Shown: positions 14,823 to 23,468, counted from the first letter of the stretch. The stretch is 38,241 nucleotides of DNA from JAJZMA01 sp021850405 (GCA_027365835.1 DAHXLU010000090.1:1-38241); one strand, 5' to 3'. Numbers and translations: made by a program. Notes: generated by a model not told the origin, from the sequence alone.

Positions 14823-16433
14823 TCAATACTCCGGCATTGGAGGGGTAGCGGCTGCTCCCTTCTTCTCCGGAAGGTCTGTGACCAGTGCCTCGGTGGTGAG
14901 CATAAGGCCAGCAATGGATGCCGCATTCTGGATTGCGGAACGGGTTACCTTGGCAGGATCAATGATCCCCTTGGCAACCATATCCACATACTCTCCGGTC
15001 GCGGCATCAAACCCGTGCCCTGCCTCCAGTGAGCGTACCTTGGCTACCACGACCGAACCTTCGAAGCCAGCATTGGTTGCGATCTGGCGGACTGGCTCCT
15101 CAAGTGCACGACGCACGATGGTCACTCCCACCTGCTGATCACCCTCGAGCTTGAGCCCGTCGAGTGCCTTCTGCGCCTGGAGTAGTACAGTGCCACCGCC
15201 AGGAACAATGCCCTCGTCCACAGCTGCACGTGTTGCAGAGACTGCATCCTCCATGCGGTGCTTCTTCTCCTTCAGCTCAGTCTCAGTGGCAGCGCCAACC
15301 TTGATAACAGCAACACCACCAGCCAGCTTGGCAAGCCGCTCCTGCAGCTTCTCCTTGTCCCAGTCAGAGGTGCTCTTTTCAATCTCTGCCTTGATCTGCT
15401 CGATGCGACCCTTGATTGCATCCTGGCTACCAGCACCTTCCACCATGGTGGTGTCATCCTTGGTGATGGTGACGCGCCGTGCCCGGCCAAGCGAGTTGAG
15501 CTGGGTGCTGTCCAGCTTCAGGCCCACCTTCTCGGAGATGACCTGTCCGCCGGTCAGGATAGCTATATCCTGCAGCATGGCCTCACGCCGGTCGCCAAAG
15601 CCAGGAGCCTTGACTGCCACGGCGGTGAAAGTACCCCGCAGCTTGTTGACGATTACGGTTGCGAGCGCCTCGCCTTCGACATCCTCAGCGATGATAAGCA
15701 GCTGCTTGCCGCTCTGCACCACTTTCTCAAGGATAGGAAGCAGGTCCGCAATGGCAGAGATCTTGCGATCTGTAATGAGGATATAGGGCTCCTCAAGAAC
15801 TGCCTCCATCCGCTGGGCGTTGGTGACCATGTAGGGGCTGATGTAGCCCTTGTCGAACTGCATTCCCTCTACAAGCTCCAGCTCGGTCTCAAGGCCCTTG
15901 GACTCCTCGACGGTGATAACTCCATCCTTGCCGACCTTCTCCATGGCATCTGCCACTATCTCGCCGATTGCAGGATCTGCCGCCGAGATGGAAGCAACCT
16001 GGGCAATCTTCTTGCGGTCGCTGATTGATACGGAGTGCTTCTTGATTTCAGCTACGACCTTCTCGACCGCAGCATTGATGCCAGCCTTGACCTGTACCGG
16101 GTTGGCACCAGAAGTGCTGTGGCGCAGCCCCTCATTGATCATTGCGGCAGCGAGCACTGTGGCAGTGGTAGTGCCGTCTCCAGCGATATCGTTGGTCTTG
16201 GAGGCTACCTCCTTGACCAGCTGGGCGCCCATGTTCTCGAACGGCTCCTCCAGCTCGATCTCCTTGGCGATGGTGACGCCGTCGTTGGTAATGGTGGGGG
16301 ACCCGAATTTCTTGTCCAGGACGACGTTACGTCCCCTTGGGCCAAGGGTGACCTTGACTGCATCGGCTACCCGGTTCACGCCCTTCTTCAGGGATGTGCG
16401 GGCATCCGCATCGAACATCAACTGCTTTGCCAT
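14823..16433 (-). CDS. groL: Chaperonin GroEL (Hsp60)
   Basis: The 14-mer chaperonin that folds proteins with GroES in the cytoplasm. The 536-residue sequence has all expected signatures: KFGSPTITNDGVTIAKEIELE, the ATP site AGDGTTTATVLA, GIVPGGGTVLLQA and the apical-domain substrate-binding region. The C-terminus is AATPPMPEY instead of a Gly-Gly-Met tail, which is common outside proteobacteria. No groES lies next to it; the neighbouring DNA upstream holds the hairpin array and a divergent secreted-protein gene, so this copy is single-gene. ATG 16433 has AAGGAGG nearby. Confidence 0.98.
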   Translation of the reverse strand: MAKQLMFDADARTSLKKGVNRVADAVKVTLGPRGRNVVLDKKFGSPTITNDGVTIAKEIELEEPFENMGAQLVKEVASKTNDIAGDGTTTATVLAAAMINEGLRHSTSGANPVQVKAGINAAVEKVVAEIKKHSVSISDRKKIAQVASISAADPAIGEIVADAMEKVGKDGVITVEESKGLETELELVEGMQFDKGYISPYMVTNAQRMEAVLEEPYILITDRKISAIADLLPILEKVVQSGKQLLIIAEDVEGEALATVIVNKLRGTFTAVAVKAPGFGDRREAMLQDIAILTGGQVISEKVGLKLDSTQLNSLGRARRVTITKDDTTMVEGAGSQDAIKGRIEQIKAEIEKSTSDWDKEKLQERLAKLAGGVAVIKVGAATETELKEKKHRMEDAVSATRAAVDEGIVPGGGTVLLQAQKALDGLKLEGDQQVGVTIVRRALEEPVRQIATNAGFEGSVVVAKVRSLEAGHGFDAATGEYVDMVAKGIIDPAKVTRSAIQNAASIAGLMLTTEALVTDLPEKKGAAATPPMPEY

Positions 16434-16447
16434 GTAACTCCTCCTTG

Positions 16448-16462
16448 CCCGCCAGAGGCGGG
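16448..16462 (-). promoter_or_regulatory. Hairpin directly 5' of the groEL Shine-Dalgarno
   Basis: On the minus strand CCCGCC-TCT-GGCGGG is a perfect 6-bp stem with a 3-nt loop. It is separated by a single C from AAGGAGG (16440-16446) of groEL. Confidence 0.55.
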
Positions 16463-16494
16463 TTGCATACTGAATCCAAAATTGATCTGGACCC

Positions 16495-16524
16495 AGTTTA
16501 GCACTCGGAGGCGTCGACTGCCAA
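16495..16524 (-). promoter_or_regulatory. groEL promoter embedded in a CIRCE (HrcA) operator
   Basis: The CIRCE arms are TTAGCACTC (16498-16506, nine of nine) and GACTGCCAA (16516-16524, seven of nine against GAGTGCTAA), separated by 9 bp as in the consensus. On the minus strand TTGGCA (16519-16524) and TAAACT (16495-16500), 18 bp apart, form a good sigma-70 -35/-10 pair that overlaps the operator. HrcA bound here would block polymerase. No hrcA gene is in the window. Confidence 0.85.
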
Positions 16525-16544
16525 ATCGCCCTCTGCCCGGTGGC

Positions 16545-16700
16545 CGGTAGGGGGTAGGGGAGTACAGACGCCTACCGAGCAAAGAGCCCCGTCGGAGAGG
16601 GGCGCGCTGGCAGGCGACAAGCACCACCTGCCTCGAAGGGTCCAACTCGTAGTGAGTGACCAAGGGCTCGCAAGAGCCCTGGGTGGACAGGGATCCCTGT
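16545..16700 (+). ncRNA. Array of six consecutive hairpins, probable structured RNA
   Basis: Six stem-loops follow one another over 156 nt with linkers of 1-8 nt. They are CGGTAGG/CCTACCG (16545-16577), GCCCC/GGGGC (16586-16603), GGCAGG/CCTGCC (16609-16632), GGTC-ACTC/GAGT-GACC with a 2-nt bulge (16639-16661), AGGGCTC/GAGCCCT with a GCAA loop (16663-16680), and the 14-bp palindrome ACAGGGATCCCTGT (16687-16700). The GCAA loop is a GNRA tetraloop only on the plus strand, so the RNA is probably read rightward. It could be the leader of the secreted-protein gene at 16866 or an independent RNA. I could not match it to tmRNA, SRP RNA, RNase P or a known riboswitch. It fills most of the 432-bp gap 16434-16865. 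Confidence 0.5.
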
Positions 16701-16865
16701 TACGGATCGATTACACCATCACATGAATTACCCAAATGCGACAAAGGCGCAACAGGGCAGTTGCACTGTCTCCTGTCTGGCAATTCAGGAATACGATTAA
16801 CCCTGTCTCATCAGGTGCGCGACATGGAGTAAGTGTAGGCAAATGTTCCAGAGGGTACTTCCAGG

Positions 16866-18533
16866 ATGAAGCGAACACTGCTTGCCAGTCTGCTCTCTTT
16901 TGCCCTGGCGCTAGTGGCAACTCCGTTTGTTGCGCAGAGCAGCGCATACGCCACGCACGTCCATGGATCTGGAGGTTTGACTCTGGCGCCCCAGCTATTG
17001 CCCGGAAGCCATCAGGTTGCCAACGGCTACTGGCAGGCTTCTTCGTGCAGCACGGGCGGTACAGTAATCCCCCCGCCAGATCTCACCTCACTTGCGGGAG
17101 CGACCGCCAGCAGCAGCAATGCCGCCTACACCCTGTATAGCGCCCTACAACAGATCTGGAGCCAGTACAACTCGGCGCTTTCCTACTACAACAACACCAC
17201 GGTACCCAACTGGCAGACGGCTGAAAATGCCTATCTGGCCGGCACCGGACCAAACCCCGGGCAAGAGCCATCTGGACCAGCAGCACCGCAGTTGCCCCAG
17301 CCCAGCTCGGTAGCCACATCGGAATGTCCACCTCCGCCAAACTGCGGGGGCAATGGACTGGAGACAGTCGTCGCCTATCCCCAGTCCATGAATAGCCCTG
17401 GTCAGTATTCGTACACTGCCAATTTCACCGACCCGTTCAACTCCTCCATCACTGACACCAGTAGCCCAATACCGATCTCGGTTGCCAACCCGGAAGCGTA
17501 TAACCAGCTGTACCTTACATTGCAGTACTACACCTGGACTGGACTGGACCCATCAGGGATGCAGCTGCTTAACTATGTTCAGACTGCGAGTCAGTCACAG
17601 ATCGACAATGGGCCAGCTCCTACGCTTAGCGCTTCAGGAATCCATTCAGCCTGCAGTAATTACGACTCGGTCAGCACAACAAAGTGCATGTCCAAGGGAA
17701 TCTGCATTCCGCAGGTAATAACGAAGTTCGGTCAGAATCCAAAGCCCCCGAAATGCCTCACGGTGCCGGTCGGCTCGCCTCCCGGACCAGGCTGCGGGAG
17801 TCCCTGGGTAGGTCTGCATATCAAGTACAATGTAAACAAATATTTCTCACAGGGTACGCTCGTGTCTGCTCCCTGTTCCAGTTCAAACACAGATACGGCG
17901 TGCCAGGCAACTGGTGGAACTAACCTTCCGGCGTATGTAAATGTTCCAACGTGTGTCTGGCTGCAGGGCGACACTCAACCTACACTCACCTTCAGCAAGG
18001 CTATCGCGCCTACCGTTGCCAACGGGATGGAAAAAAGCATCCCCGGACCCTGGGGCCCAGTCACAGCATTCTTCTACCTGCACTATTCCTTTACGCCAGG
18101 CCCGATTAAGGTCAACTGGGGGGATGGGACAGTCACGACTGCGACAGGGACGGTCGGCAACGACCCATACAATGGGACCCTGCCATCTTTCAACCCTGGC
18201 AGCGGACAGTGGAGCAGCGGCTCATGCACTCCGGGAATGTTCCATCGCTACACGTCGGTAACAAAAAACTCTACCGCAAGCGGTGGACAAGCGTGCACAG
18301 GGTCTGTCCAGTGCTACACCATCTCAGTCACACAGACGTTCTATGTTACTGCTGTGGTCACATGGTCCAATGGCTTCACAGAAGGACAGTACTACATACC
18401 AGAAGCCGGAAACGGGATCCCCGGCGGGTGCTCAAGTACCGGAGGAGTGTTCAACAACTGTCCTGAGCCTGTCACATGGAATACCGTGCCAAAGCAGGTC
18501 ATGCAGATAGAGTCTGTGCCCTACCTGCCATAA
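16866..18533 (+). CDS. Large secreted protein with PKD-like motif
   Basis: The 555-residue product has a clear signal peptide (MKRTLLASLLSFALALVATPFVAQSSAYA). The mature part is rich in Thr, Ser, Asn, Gly and Tyr, with many cysteines after residue 150 that may form disulfides. One motif, VNWGDGTVTTATG at about residue 418, is like the WGDG turn of PKD or Ig-like domains, which often serve surface adhesion. No transmembrane anchor or sortase signal is seen at the C-terminus, so it is probably released or wall-associated. ATG 16866 follows AGAGGG at a long spacing. I know no named family. Confidence 0.75.
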   Translation: MKRTLLASLLSFALALVATPFVAQSSAYATHVHGSGGLTLAPQLLPGSHQVANGYWQASSCSTGGTVIPPPDLTSLAGATASSSNAAYTLYSALQQIWSQYNSALSYYNNTTVPNWQTAENAYLAGTGPNPGQEPSGPAAPQLPQPSSVATSECPPPPNCGGNGLETVVAYPQSMNSPGQYSYTANFTDPFNSSITDTSSPIPISVANPEAYNQLYLTLQYYTWTGLDPSGMQLLNYVQTASQSQIDNGPAPTLSASGIHSACSNYDSVSTTKCMSKGICIPQVITKFGQNPKPPKCLTVPVGSPPGPGCGSPWVGLHIKYNVNKYFSQGTLVSAPCSSSNTDTACQATGGTNLPAYVNVPTCVWLQGDTQPTLTFSKAIAPTVANGMEKSIPGPWGPVTAFFYLHYSFTPGPIKVNWGDGTVTTATGTVGNDPYNGTLPSFNPGSGQWSSGSCTPGMFHRYTSVTKNSTASGGQACTGSVQCYTISVTQTFYVTAVVTWSNGFTEGQYYIPEAGNGIPGGCSSTGGVFNNCPEPVTWNTVPKQVMQIESVPYLP

Positions 18534-18786
18534 CCGGCAGGGGCTGAAGCGCCAGACCCAGTGTCGCCATTGATTCCCGCGAACATCCACTATGCACGAC
18601 AGCCAGAGACAGTGGCAAACAGCGTCATCCGCCATGCAGCTTGACTACCGTCTGTCTTGTCTACCGATAGAGGGCCCTCCAGTGTAGCTGCCTTCGATGG
18701 AAGAAGCAATGTGGCAACTGCAGATTCAGCCCTCCAGCAGCCCCAGGTGAGCATGGTGAGTTTTTACTGCACAGCGCTTGACGGGA

Positions 18787-19641
18787 TCATGACCCTGCGC
18801 ACATGGCCTGCGGAGCCCCAGCGGTACCACAATCCCCCTGAGCGTCAATGTAATAAAAAGGTCCTACTGCTACACTCGTCAGTACGTAACCTGTCGAGAG
18901 AGTGATCCCGGGCGAACTGAAGGACCCAATGCTTTTATTGCCAGATGGAGATACAGCATACACATTGCAGGATTGTCCTGCAGGAGGCGTGTAGCCCTCA
19001 GAGAGTACAACATTGTCCCTGGAAGATACGCTGCTGTTGTTGGCTTGCATGAAAGATAAAAGCGCAGGTGATGTAGGGAATACACTGAGCGAGGTTGGGT
19101 AGACATCGCAATTTGGGTCTACAATCGGCATGTGGGCTGCCATGTCCAGCAGCATCTGCCCCGGTACCTGGCTTTGCGCCTCAAGATAGGTGAGGAAGTT
19201 TGACTGATCCTTTGCTTCTGCCCATTGCTGCAATGCAGCTTCACGCAATACTTCAGCTACCTCTGTGTGGAATGCGCTGGCCGATAGCGCAGAGTCGTAA
19301 TTATTCAATGTAGCTGGCTGCGGAATATTTTTGAAAATCTCAAGGCCAGGGATAATGCTCACGCCGGTAGGCGCCCAGACCTTTACCAGGGCGAGCGGGG
19401 CCGAATCGAGCGGTGTGTCCTGGGCAGGATAATTTTTCTCCCATGCCAGAGAGGCTGGCAGGGGGGTGGGAGTCGCAGAAGGTCCCGGCCTGACGGTAGA
19501 AGCAGAGGACGAAGGGGGATGGGGACCAGGAGATGATCCGCCACCGCAGGCTGTCAGGGCAAGCGCCAGGCTTGCCAGCATGACCATGCCCGCCCGCTGG
19601 CGTAGCGTACCCATTGGCATAGAGAACAGGGGGATGCTCAT
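18787..19641 (-). CDS. Lipoprotein of unknown function
   Basis: A signal peptide with lipobox ALTAC puts the lipidated Cys at residue 32 when ATG 19641 is used (284 residues). A short Ser/Pro/Thr linker follows, then a domain of about 230 residues with no recognised family and several cysteines near its C-terminus. In-frame TTG 19677 and ATG 19620/19614 are alternative starts; none has a well-spaced Shine-Dalgarno. It converges with the secreted-protein gene; 253 bp lie between their stops, with no clear terminator. Confidence 0.68.
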   Translation of the reverse strand: MSIPLFSMPMGTLRQRAGMVMLASLALALTACGGGSSPGPHPPSSSASTVRPGPSATPTPLPASLAWEKNYPAQDTPLDSAPLALVKVWAPTGVSIIPGLEIFKNIPQPATLNNYDSALSASAFHTEVAEVLREAALQQWAEAKDQSNFLTYLEAQSQVPGQMLLDMAAHMPIVDPNCDVYPTSLSVFPTSPALLSFMQANNSSVSSRDNVVLSEGYTPPAGQSCNVYAVSPSGNKSIGSFSSPGITLSTGYVLTSVAVGPFYYIDAQGDCGTAGAPQAMCAGS

Positions 19642-19660
19642 CCTCGTAAATCTATCGCGT

Positions 19661-19678
19661 CTTGCCCCATAGGGCAAG
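19661..19678. promoter_or_regulatory. Dyad upstream of the lipoprotein gene
   Basis: CTTGCCC (19661-19667) and GGGCAAG (19672-19678) are perfect 7-bp arms around CATA. The dyad lies 20 bp before the lipoprotein ATG, between it and the divergent glycerate kinase gene, so it could be an operator or a 5' UTR hairpin. Confidence 0.5.
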
Positions 19679-19807
19679 GCAGCAGCTAAAACTGGAACAG
19701 GCAGCTGCCCTTAACCACGGGGGGGTGAGCGGGACCTCCATCACCCACGGCCCGGGCAAAAAACGGCATCATCTGTCCATGCCGCAAGAAAAGACACAAC
19801 AGTAGCG

Positions 19808-21079
19808 ATGCACGTAGTAGTTGCACCCAATGCGTTCAAGGGCAGCTTTTCTGCCGCTGCAGTAGCTGGTGCCATGGCGCATGGGGTACGCCGCATCCGG
19901 CCCGATGCGACCATCGTCGAGTTGCCCATGGCAGATGGCGGCGACGGCACGATGGAGGTCTTGCTAAACGCTTCTTCCCATTCCCACATCGACCAGATAA
20001 CCACATCGGGCGCGGGCCTGCCTGGAACAGGTTCCAAAGGCAGTATCGGATGGACCGATGAGACGACTGCCCTCCTGGAAATGGCATCTGTCGCCGGGAT
20101 TGCAAGCCTTGCTGGCCGCCTTTCTCCCCTGACTGCCAGCTCCGCCGGGCTGGGCGAAGCGATAAGGATAGCCCTGGATAAAGGGGCAACCAGACTTATC
20201 ATCGCCCTTGGCGGAAGCGCATCTACTGATGGGGGCACTGGAGCTCTAACTGCGCTGGGCTTTGCATTCCTCGACCCGCATGGCAACCCATTGCCCGCAG
20301 GGGGTGCAGCACTGATCCAGCTTGCACAGATTCTCCCACCGCGCAGCGCAGTGCTCCCCGCCAGGCTTGAGGGTGCAGAGATCACACTCCTTGCAGATGT
20401 GTCCATTCCCCTTCTGGGTGCCAACGGAGCTGCCTCTCGCTTTGGCCCCCAGAAAGGCGCCAGTCCAAAAGAGTGTACCGACCTGGACCGCGCCCTCTCA
20501 CACTTTGCCCGGCTAACCATGGAGTATCTGGAGGCGTATCAGGGAGCGGCACCCCCACCCATCCCGGTGCGCGCTGCGGGCCAGGCCCACACACAGGAGG
20601 TAGCGCACCTGCCGGAGCAGCCCGGCGCTGGGGCAGCTGGGGGCACCGCATTTGGCCTTGCAGCCTTCCTGGGGGCAAAAATCGTGCCTGGAGCAGCATT
20701 CTGCGCCGACGCCATCGGGCTCTCCACCGCACTTCTCCGTGCCGACTACTGTCTTACCGGAGAAGGAGAACTGGATCCTACGACTGCTGCTGGCAAGGCC
20801 CCCTTCGAGGTTGGACTACGGGCTCGCACACATCGGGTACCCTGTGGGGCCGTTGCAGGGAAGGTAAGCCTCCCACCAGGTAGTCCCGTGCCTGCGTCCA
20901 GGATGGAGACGGATGCCCCAGGGTACTCTGCCCCTCCCCCCTCCGCGGCATCGTGTACCAGGGCTGACCTTCCATTCGACGTTGTCCGCGCCGCTGCATC
21001 AGGCGAAAAACCTGCAAGCCTGAAGGACATCGCCAGCACTACCAGTCAGGTGCTCCTGGAGCTGTCAGGGCGGCGCTGA
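19808..21079 (+). CDS. Glycerate kinase, GarK/GlxK family
   Basis: Phosphorylates D-glycerate to 2-phosphoglycerate, linking glyoxylate and serine breakdown to glycolysis. The 423-residue sequence starts VVVAPNAFKGSFSA, then ELPMADGGDGTMEVLL, GGSASTDGGTGALTALGF, GGTAFGLAAFLGAKIVPG and TGEGELDPTTAAGKAPFEVG, which are the family blocks in order. In the last block family members usually have TGEGRLD; here Glu replaces that Arg. It is somewhat longer than the usual 380, with an insertion around residues 255-275. No Shine-Dalgarno precedes ATG 19808; CACAAC lies 7 nt before it. Confidence 0.92.
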   Translation: MHVVVAPNAFKGSFSAAAVAGAMAHGVRRIRPDATIVELPMADGGDGTMEVLLNASSHSHIDQITTSGAGLPGTGSKGSIGWTDETTALLEMASVAGIASLAGRLSPLTASSAGLGEAIRIALDKGATRLIIALGGSASTDGGTGALTALGFAFLDPHGNPLPAGGAALIQLAQILPPRSAVLPARLEGAEITLLADVSIPLLGANGAASRFGPQKGASPKECTDLDRALSHFARLTMEYLEAYQGAAPPPIPVRAAGQAHTQEVAHLPEQPGAGAAGGTAFGLAAFLGAKIVPGAAFCADAIGLSTALLRADYCLTGEGELDPTTAAGKAPFEVGLRARTHRVPCGAVAGKVSLPPGSPVPASRMETDAPGYSAPPPSAASCTRADLPFDVVRAAASGEKPASLKDIASTTSQVLLELSGRR

Positions 21080-21123
21080 TGCCGACTGACAGGAACTCTG
21101 GCCAGGGCGGGGCAACGCGCAGA

Positions 21124-22092
21124 TTAAAATACCGGCGTTAGCCACTTCTGGTACTTCTTTACCTCTCCGCGGCAGACAGAAAAATAAAGCTGCTGCAGCT
21201 TCATCGTCATCTCACCCGGGGTTCCCGCGCCTACTGTGCGCCTGTCAACCTCAACTACCGGGGAGATCTGCGCCCCAGTCCCACACAGGAAGACCTCATC
21301 TGCTCCGTACAGTTCGGTCCGGTCTATGGAGCGCTCCCGTACATCAAGGTTCATCTCGGCTGTCAGCAGCTCCATTACTGTTGCCCGGGTAATTCCCTCC
21401 AGAATGTTGTCGCTTGGGGGTGGGGTGTAGAAAACACCGTTGCGCAGCATGAAGATGTTCTCAGCCGACCCTTCCGACACATGACCGTCCCCAGTCAGCA
21501 TGATCGCCTCGTCGTAGCCGTTCTCCATGGCTTCACTCTTTGCCAGTGCACTGTTTATGTAGGCTCCGGTTATCTTTGCCCGTGCAGGCGCTGCCAGGTC
21601 GTCAACCCTGCGCCAGGATGACACCATGCAGCGCAAACCCCTGGATATGTCTACATACTCACCCATGATCACCGGATAGATCGCAAAGCCATCGTGCAGG
21701 TCGTGCAACCGCACTCCCACCACCTCGTCTGACTTGTATGCCAGCGGGCGAATATATACGTCCTGGTGAAACCCGTTTTTGCGCAACAGCTCTCTTGTTA
21801 TCTCAGCCAGCTCGGCTGGTGTCCGGGGCAGTTTCATGCGCAAAACCTTGGCGCTCTGCTCCATCCGTGCATAGTGCTCCTCCAGACGGAAAACAAACAG
21901 CTGCTCGTGCTGTGCACTCCAGTACGCACGGATCCCCTCAAAGCAGCCGGTTCCGTAGTGCAGACCGTGCGTCATCAGGCCCAGATGGACATCCCCATAC
22001 TGCATCACATCGCCGTTAAACCAGACCCAGGTCTGGTCTATGGCCCTGCTGCCAGCCTTGCTGCTCGAGCCAGATGAAACAATCTGAGCCAT
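21124..22092 (-). CDS. ilvE: Branched-chain amino acid aminotransferase
   Basis: PLP-dependent class IV aminotransferase for the last step of Val, Leu and Ile synthesis. From ATG 22092 it has 322 residues, a normal length. The lysine that should carry PLP is Lys173 in ARAKITGAYINSALAKSEA; GYDEAIMLTGDGHVSEGSAENIF and GTGAQISPVVEVD are the other family blocks. D-amino-acid aminotransferase is a close relative, but the HYGTGCFEGIRAY and YIRPLAYKS blocks fit IlvE better. The start is preceded by GGAGG and overlaps by one base the stop of a 35-codon leader ORF. No other Ilv or Leu gene is adjacent. Confidence 0.94.
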   Translation of the reverse strand: MAQIVSSGSSSKAGSRAIDQTWVWFNGDVMQYGDVHLGLMTHGLHYGTGCFEGIRAYWSAQHEQLFVFRLEEHYARMEQSAKVLRMKLPRTPAELAEITRELLRKNGFHQDVYIRPLAYKSDEVVGVRLHDLHDGFAIYPVIMGEYVDISRGLRCMVSSWRRVDDLAAPARAKITGAYINSALAKSEAMENGYDEAIMLTGDGHVSEGSAENIFMLRNGVFYTPPPSDNILEGITRATVMELLTAEMNLDVRERSIDRTELYGADEVFLCGTGAQISPVVEVDRRTVGAGTPGEMTMKLQQLYFSVCRGEVKKYQKWLTPVF

Positions 22093-22199
22093 CAATGAGC
22101 CTCCATTCCAGTTCCAACACCAATACCTGAAAAGCCTACACCTCTGCCAACCCGTATTGGGCCCATTTGACCATTCCCTGTTGTTGCCGTTGTTGCCAT
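22092..22199 (-). CDS. Candidate leader peptide coupled to ilvE
   Basis: A 35-codon ORF starts MATTATTGNGQMG and continues with a Gly/Val/Ile-rich stretch. Its TGA overlaps the ilvE ATG in a TGATG junction. Four Thr codons lie within the first seven, and Val and Ile codons follow. Leader peptides of this sort sense amino-acid supply elsewhere, and the start is superficially like E. coli ThrL. No terminator hairpin with a U-tract is seen, so coupling rather than classical attenuation would be the mechanism. The frame is open further upstream, overlapping the next gene; a weak AGGG precedes the chosen ATG. Confidence 0.38.
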   Translation of the reverse strand: MATTATTGNGQMGPIRVGRGVGFSGIGVGTGMEAH

Positions 22200-22275
22200 G
22201 GCACCCTGTCTTTGCGCACCGTGCAGGTTTGCGTACGAGAAGCTGGGAGTAACCGCAGTATCTGGGCAACACCCC

Positions 22276-23394
22276 CTAGCTTGCTGCAGGACCAAGAGAT
22301 GGCCGGGAGGACTGAGCTGGATCCCCATCCTGCCGCGGCTCCTGCCCCACTTGCCCACCCCCAGGTGTCGTGGCCAGGGATACTGCCCGCGCGAGGCCCC
22401 CCGCCAGCCTCTCAACAATTTCGTCAGGCTCCAGGGTAAAAACTTCCAGACGGTACCCCTGAGCCAGCCAGGCTGCCTCCCTTGGCGGCAGCAGCCTTGC
22501 CACACTCTCTGCAATCCGGCGGGGCGCACCTTCAATCAGCTGAAGACTGCCCTGCTCTGCTTCAGAGATGGAAATCCCGAGGTCCAGTGCGTCTGGGAAT
22601 ACCGCTTTGACGTGGCTGGCAAGGATACATCCCTCCAGATCCAGGTCATGCAGAATCAGAACCGCGAGGCCAGAACGGATGGTATCCCTGAGCTGCGCTA
22701 TGCCTGCGCCAAGAGCCCTGGTCAAGCTTGCATCAAGAACCGCATGGACCAGGCTATCCAGCTCCTCGGCCACAGGAGGTGCGCCTCGCAGCTGCGTAGT
22801 GGGAACATTTCGTGATGCACTGTCCTGCTTTGTCAAGGGCCCCTGCTGCAGCGTGGTAGCGAGCGAAAGTGAACTGTCTGGCACGGCAGCACAGACCACC
22901 GAAACATTGCTGTGCTGCTCCTGCAGGTTGGCTACCACAACACGCCCAAGCTGCTCACTGTCTACTACCAAAAGTGCAGCAGCTGAGTCCACCAGCCGCT
23001 CTGCTGGCGAATTGTCCAGAAGGCAGAACGGGAGCTGGGCCGGCTCCAGGCTCGAGAGCAGTGCAGCGAACTCCCGCCAGCCGAGAACGCGCGCCCGGAC
23101 CCGGGTAGGAATTCTGGCACGCAACCAGTTCTGAAAGCCGATCCAGAGAAAAATAACCCCGATCACAACCGCTGCTCCAAACCAGGGGCTCCTGTGGAGC
23201 CACAGCTCCACCGCGCCCCCACTGAGAAGAGCGGCACCAAAAATCATCTGGGGGACAGCGACTGCTGTGGAGGGACGCTCCGGCTCGGCAGCCCTGCATA
23301 CGCGAAAATAAAGCTGCTCTGGCACGTACGACCAGCGCCCGCCAGCAAGCATGGCTGCCTGGTCAGCGACAAAGCGTCTGTCTACAAAAGCCAC
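22276..23394 (-). CDS. Membrane-anchored unknown protein with TOPRIM-like segment
   Basis: I do not recognise the family. The 372-residue product starts with about 45 cytoplasmic residues and two adjacent transmembrane helices (about 48-66 and 71-91), with short outside loop. A soluble part of about 280 residues follows. Within it, VLILHDLDLEGCILASHVKAVFPD (about 245-268) resembles the DxDxEG metal-binding strand-turn of TOPRIM folds, and LLVVDSEQL at 141-149 may be another Rossmann-like strand. This is weak evidence. GTG 23394 has CAGGAGA upstream. The C-terminus is Gly/Pro/Gln-rich. It lies 76 bp upstream of the ilvE leader. Confidence 0.65.
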   Translation of the reverse strand: MAFVDRRFVADQAAMLAGGRWSYVPEQLYFRVCRAAEPERPSTAVAVPQMIFGAALLSGGAVELWLHRSPWFGAAVVIGVIFLWIGFQNWLRARIPTRVRARVLGWREFAALLSSLEPAQLPFCLLDNSPAERLVDSAAALLVVDSEQLGRVVVANLQEQHSNVSVVCAAVPDSSLSLATTLQQGPLTKQDSASRNVPTTQLRGAPPVAEELDSLVHAVLDASLTRALGAGIAQLRDTIRSGLAVLILHDLDLEGCILASHVKAVFPDALDLGISISEAEQGSLQLIEGAPRRIAESVARLLPPREAAWLAQGYRLEVFTLEPDEIVERLAGGLARAVSLATTPGGGQVGQEPRQDGDPAQSSRPSLGPAAS

Positions 23395-23468
23395 AATAAT
23401 CTCCTGCTAATCCGGAAAAGTTGTCCGCTTGCTCCCGGGGGAAGGTATAGCCAGGCCCGAAAACCCGA

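Noticed and set aside
15258..16028. Long plus-strand open frame (256 codons) inside groEL
   Set aside because: It is a shadow of groEL, with no ribosome-binding site and no recognisable domain.
22093..22275. T-box leader for ilvE
   Set aside because: AGGGTG occurs, but the rest of the T-box consensus and a terminator/antiterminator pair are missing.
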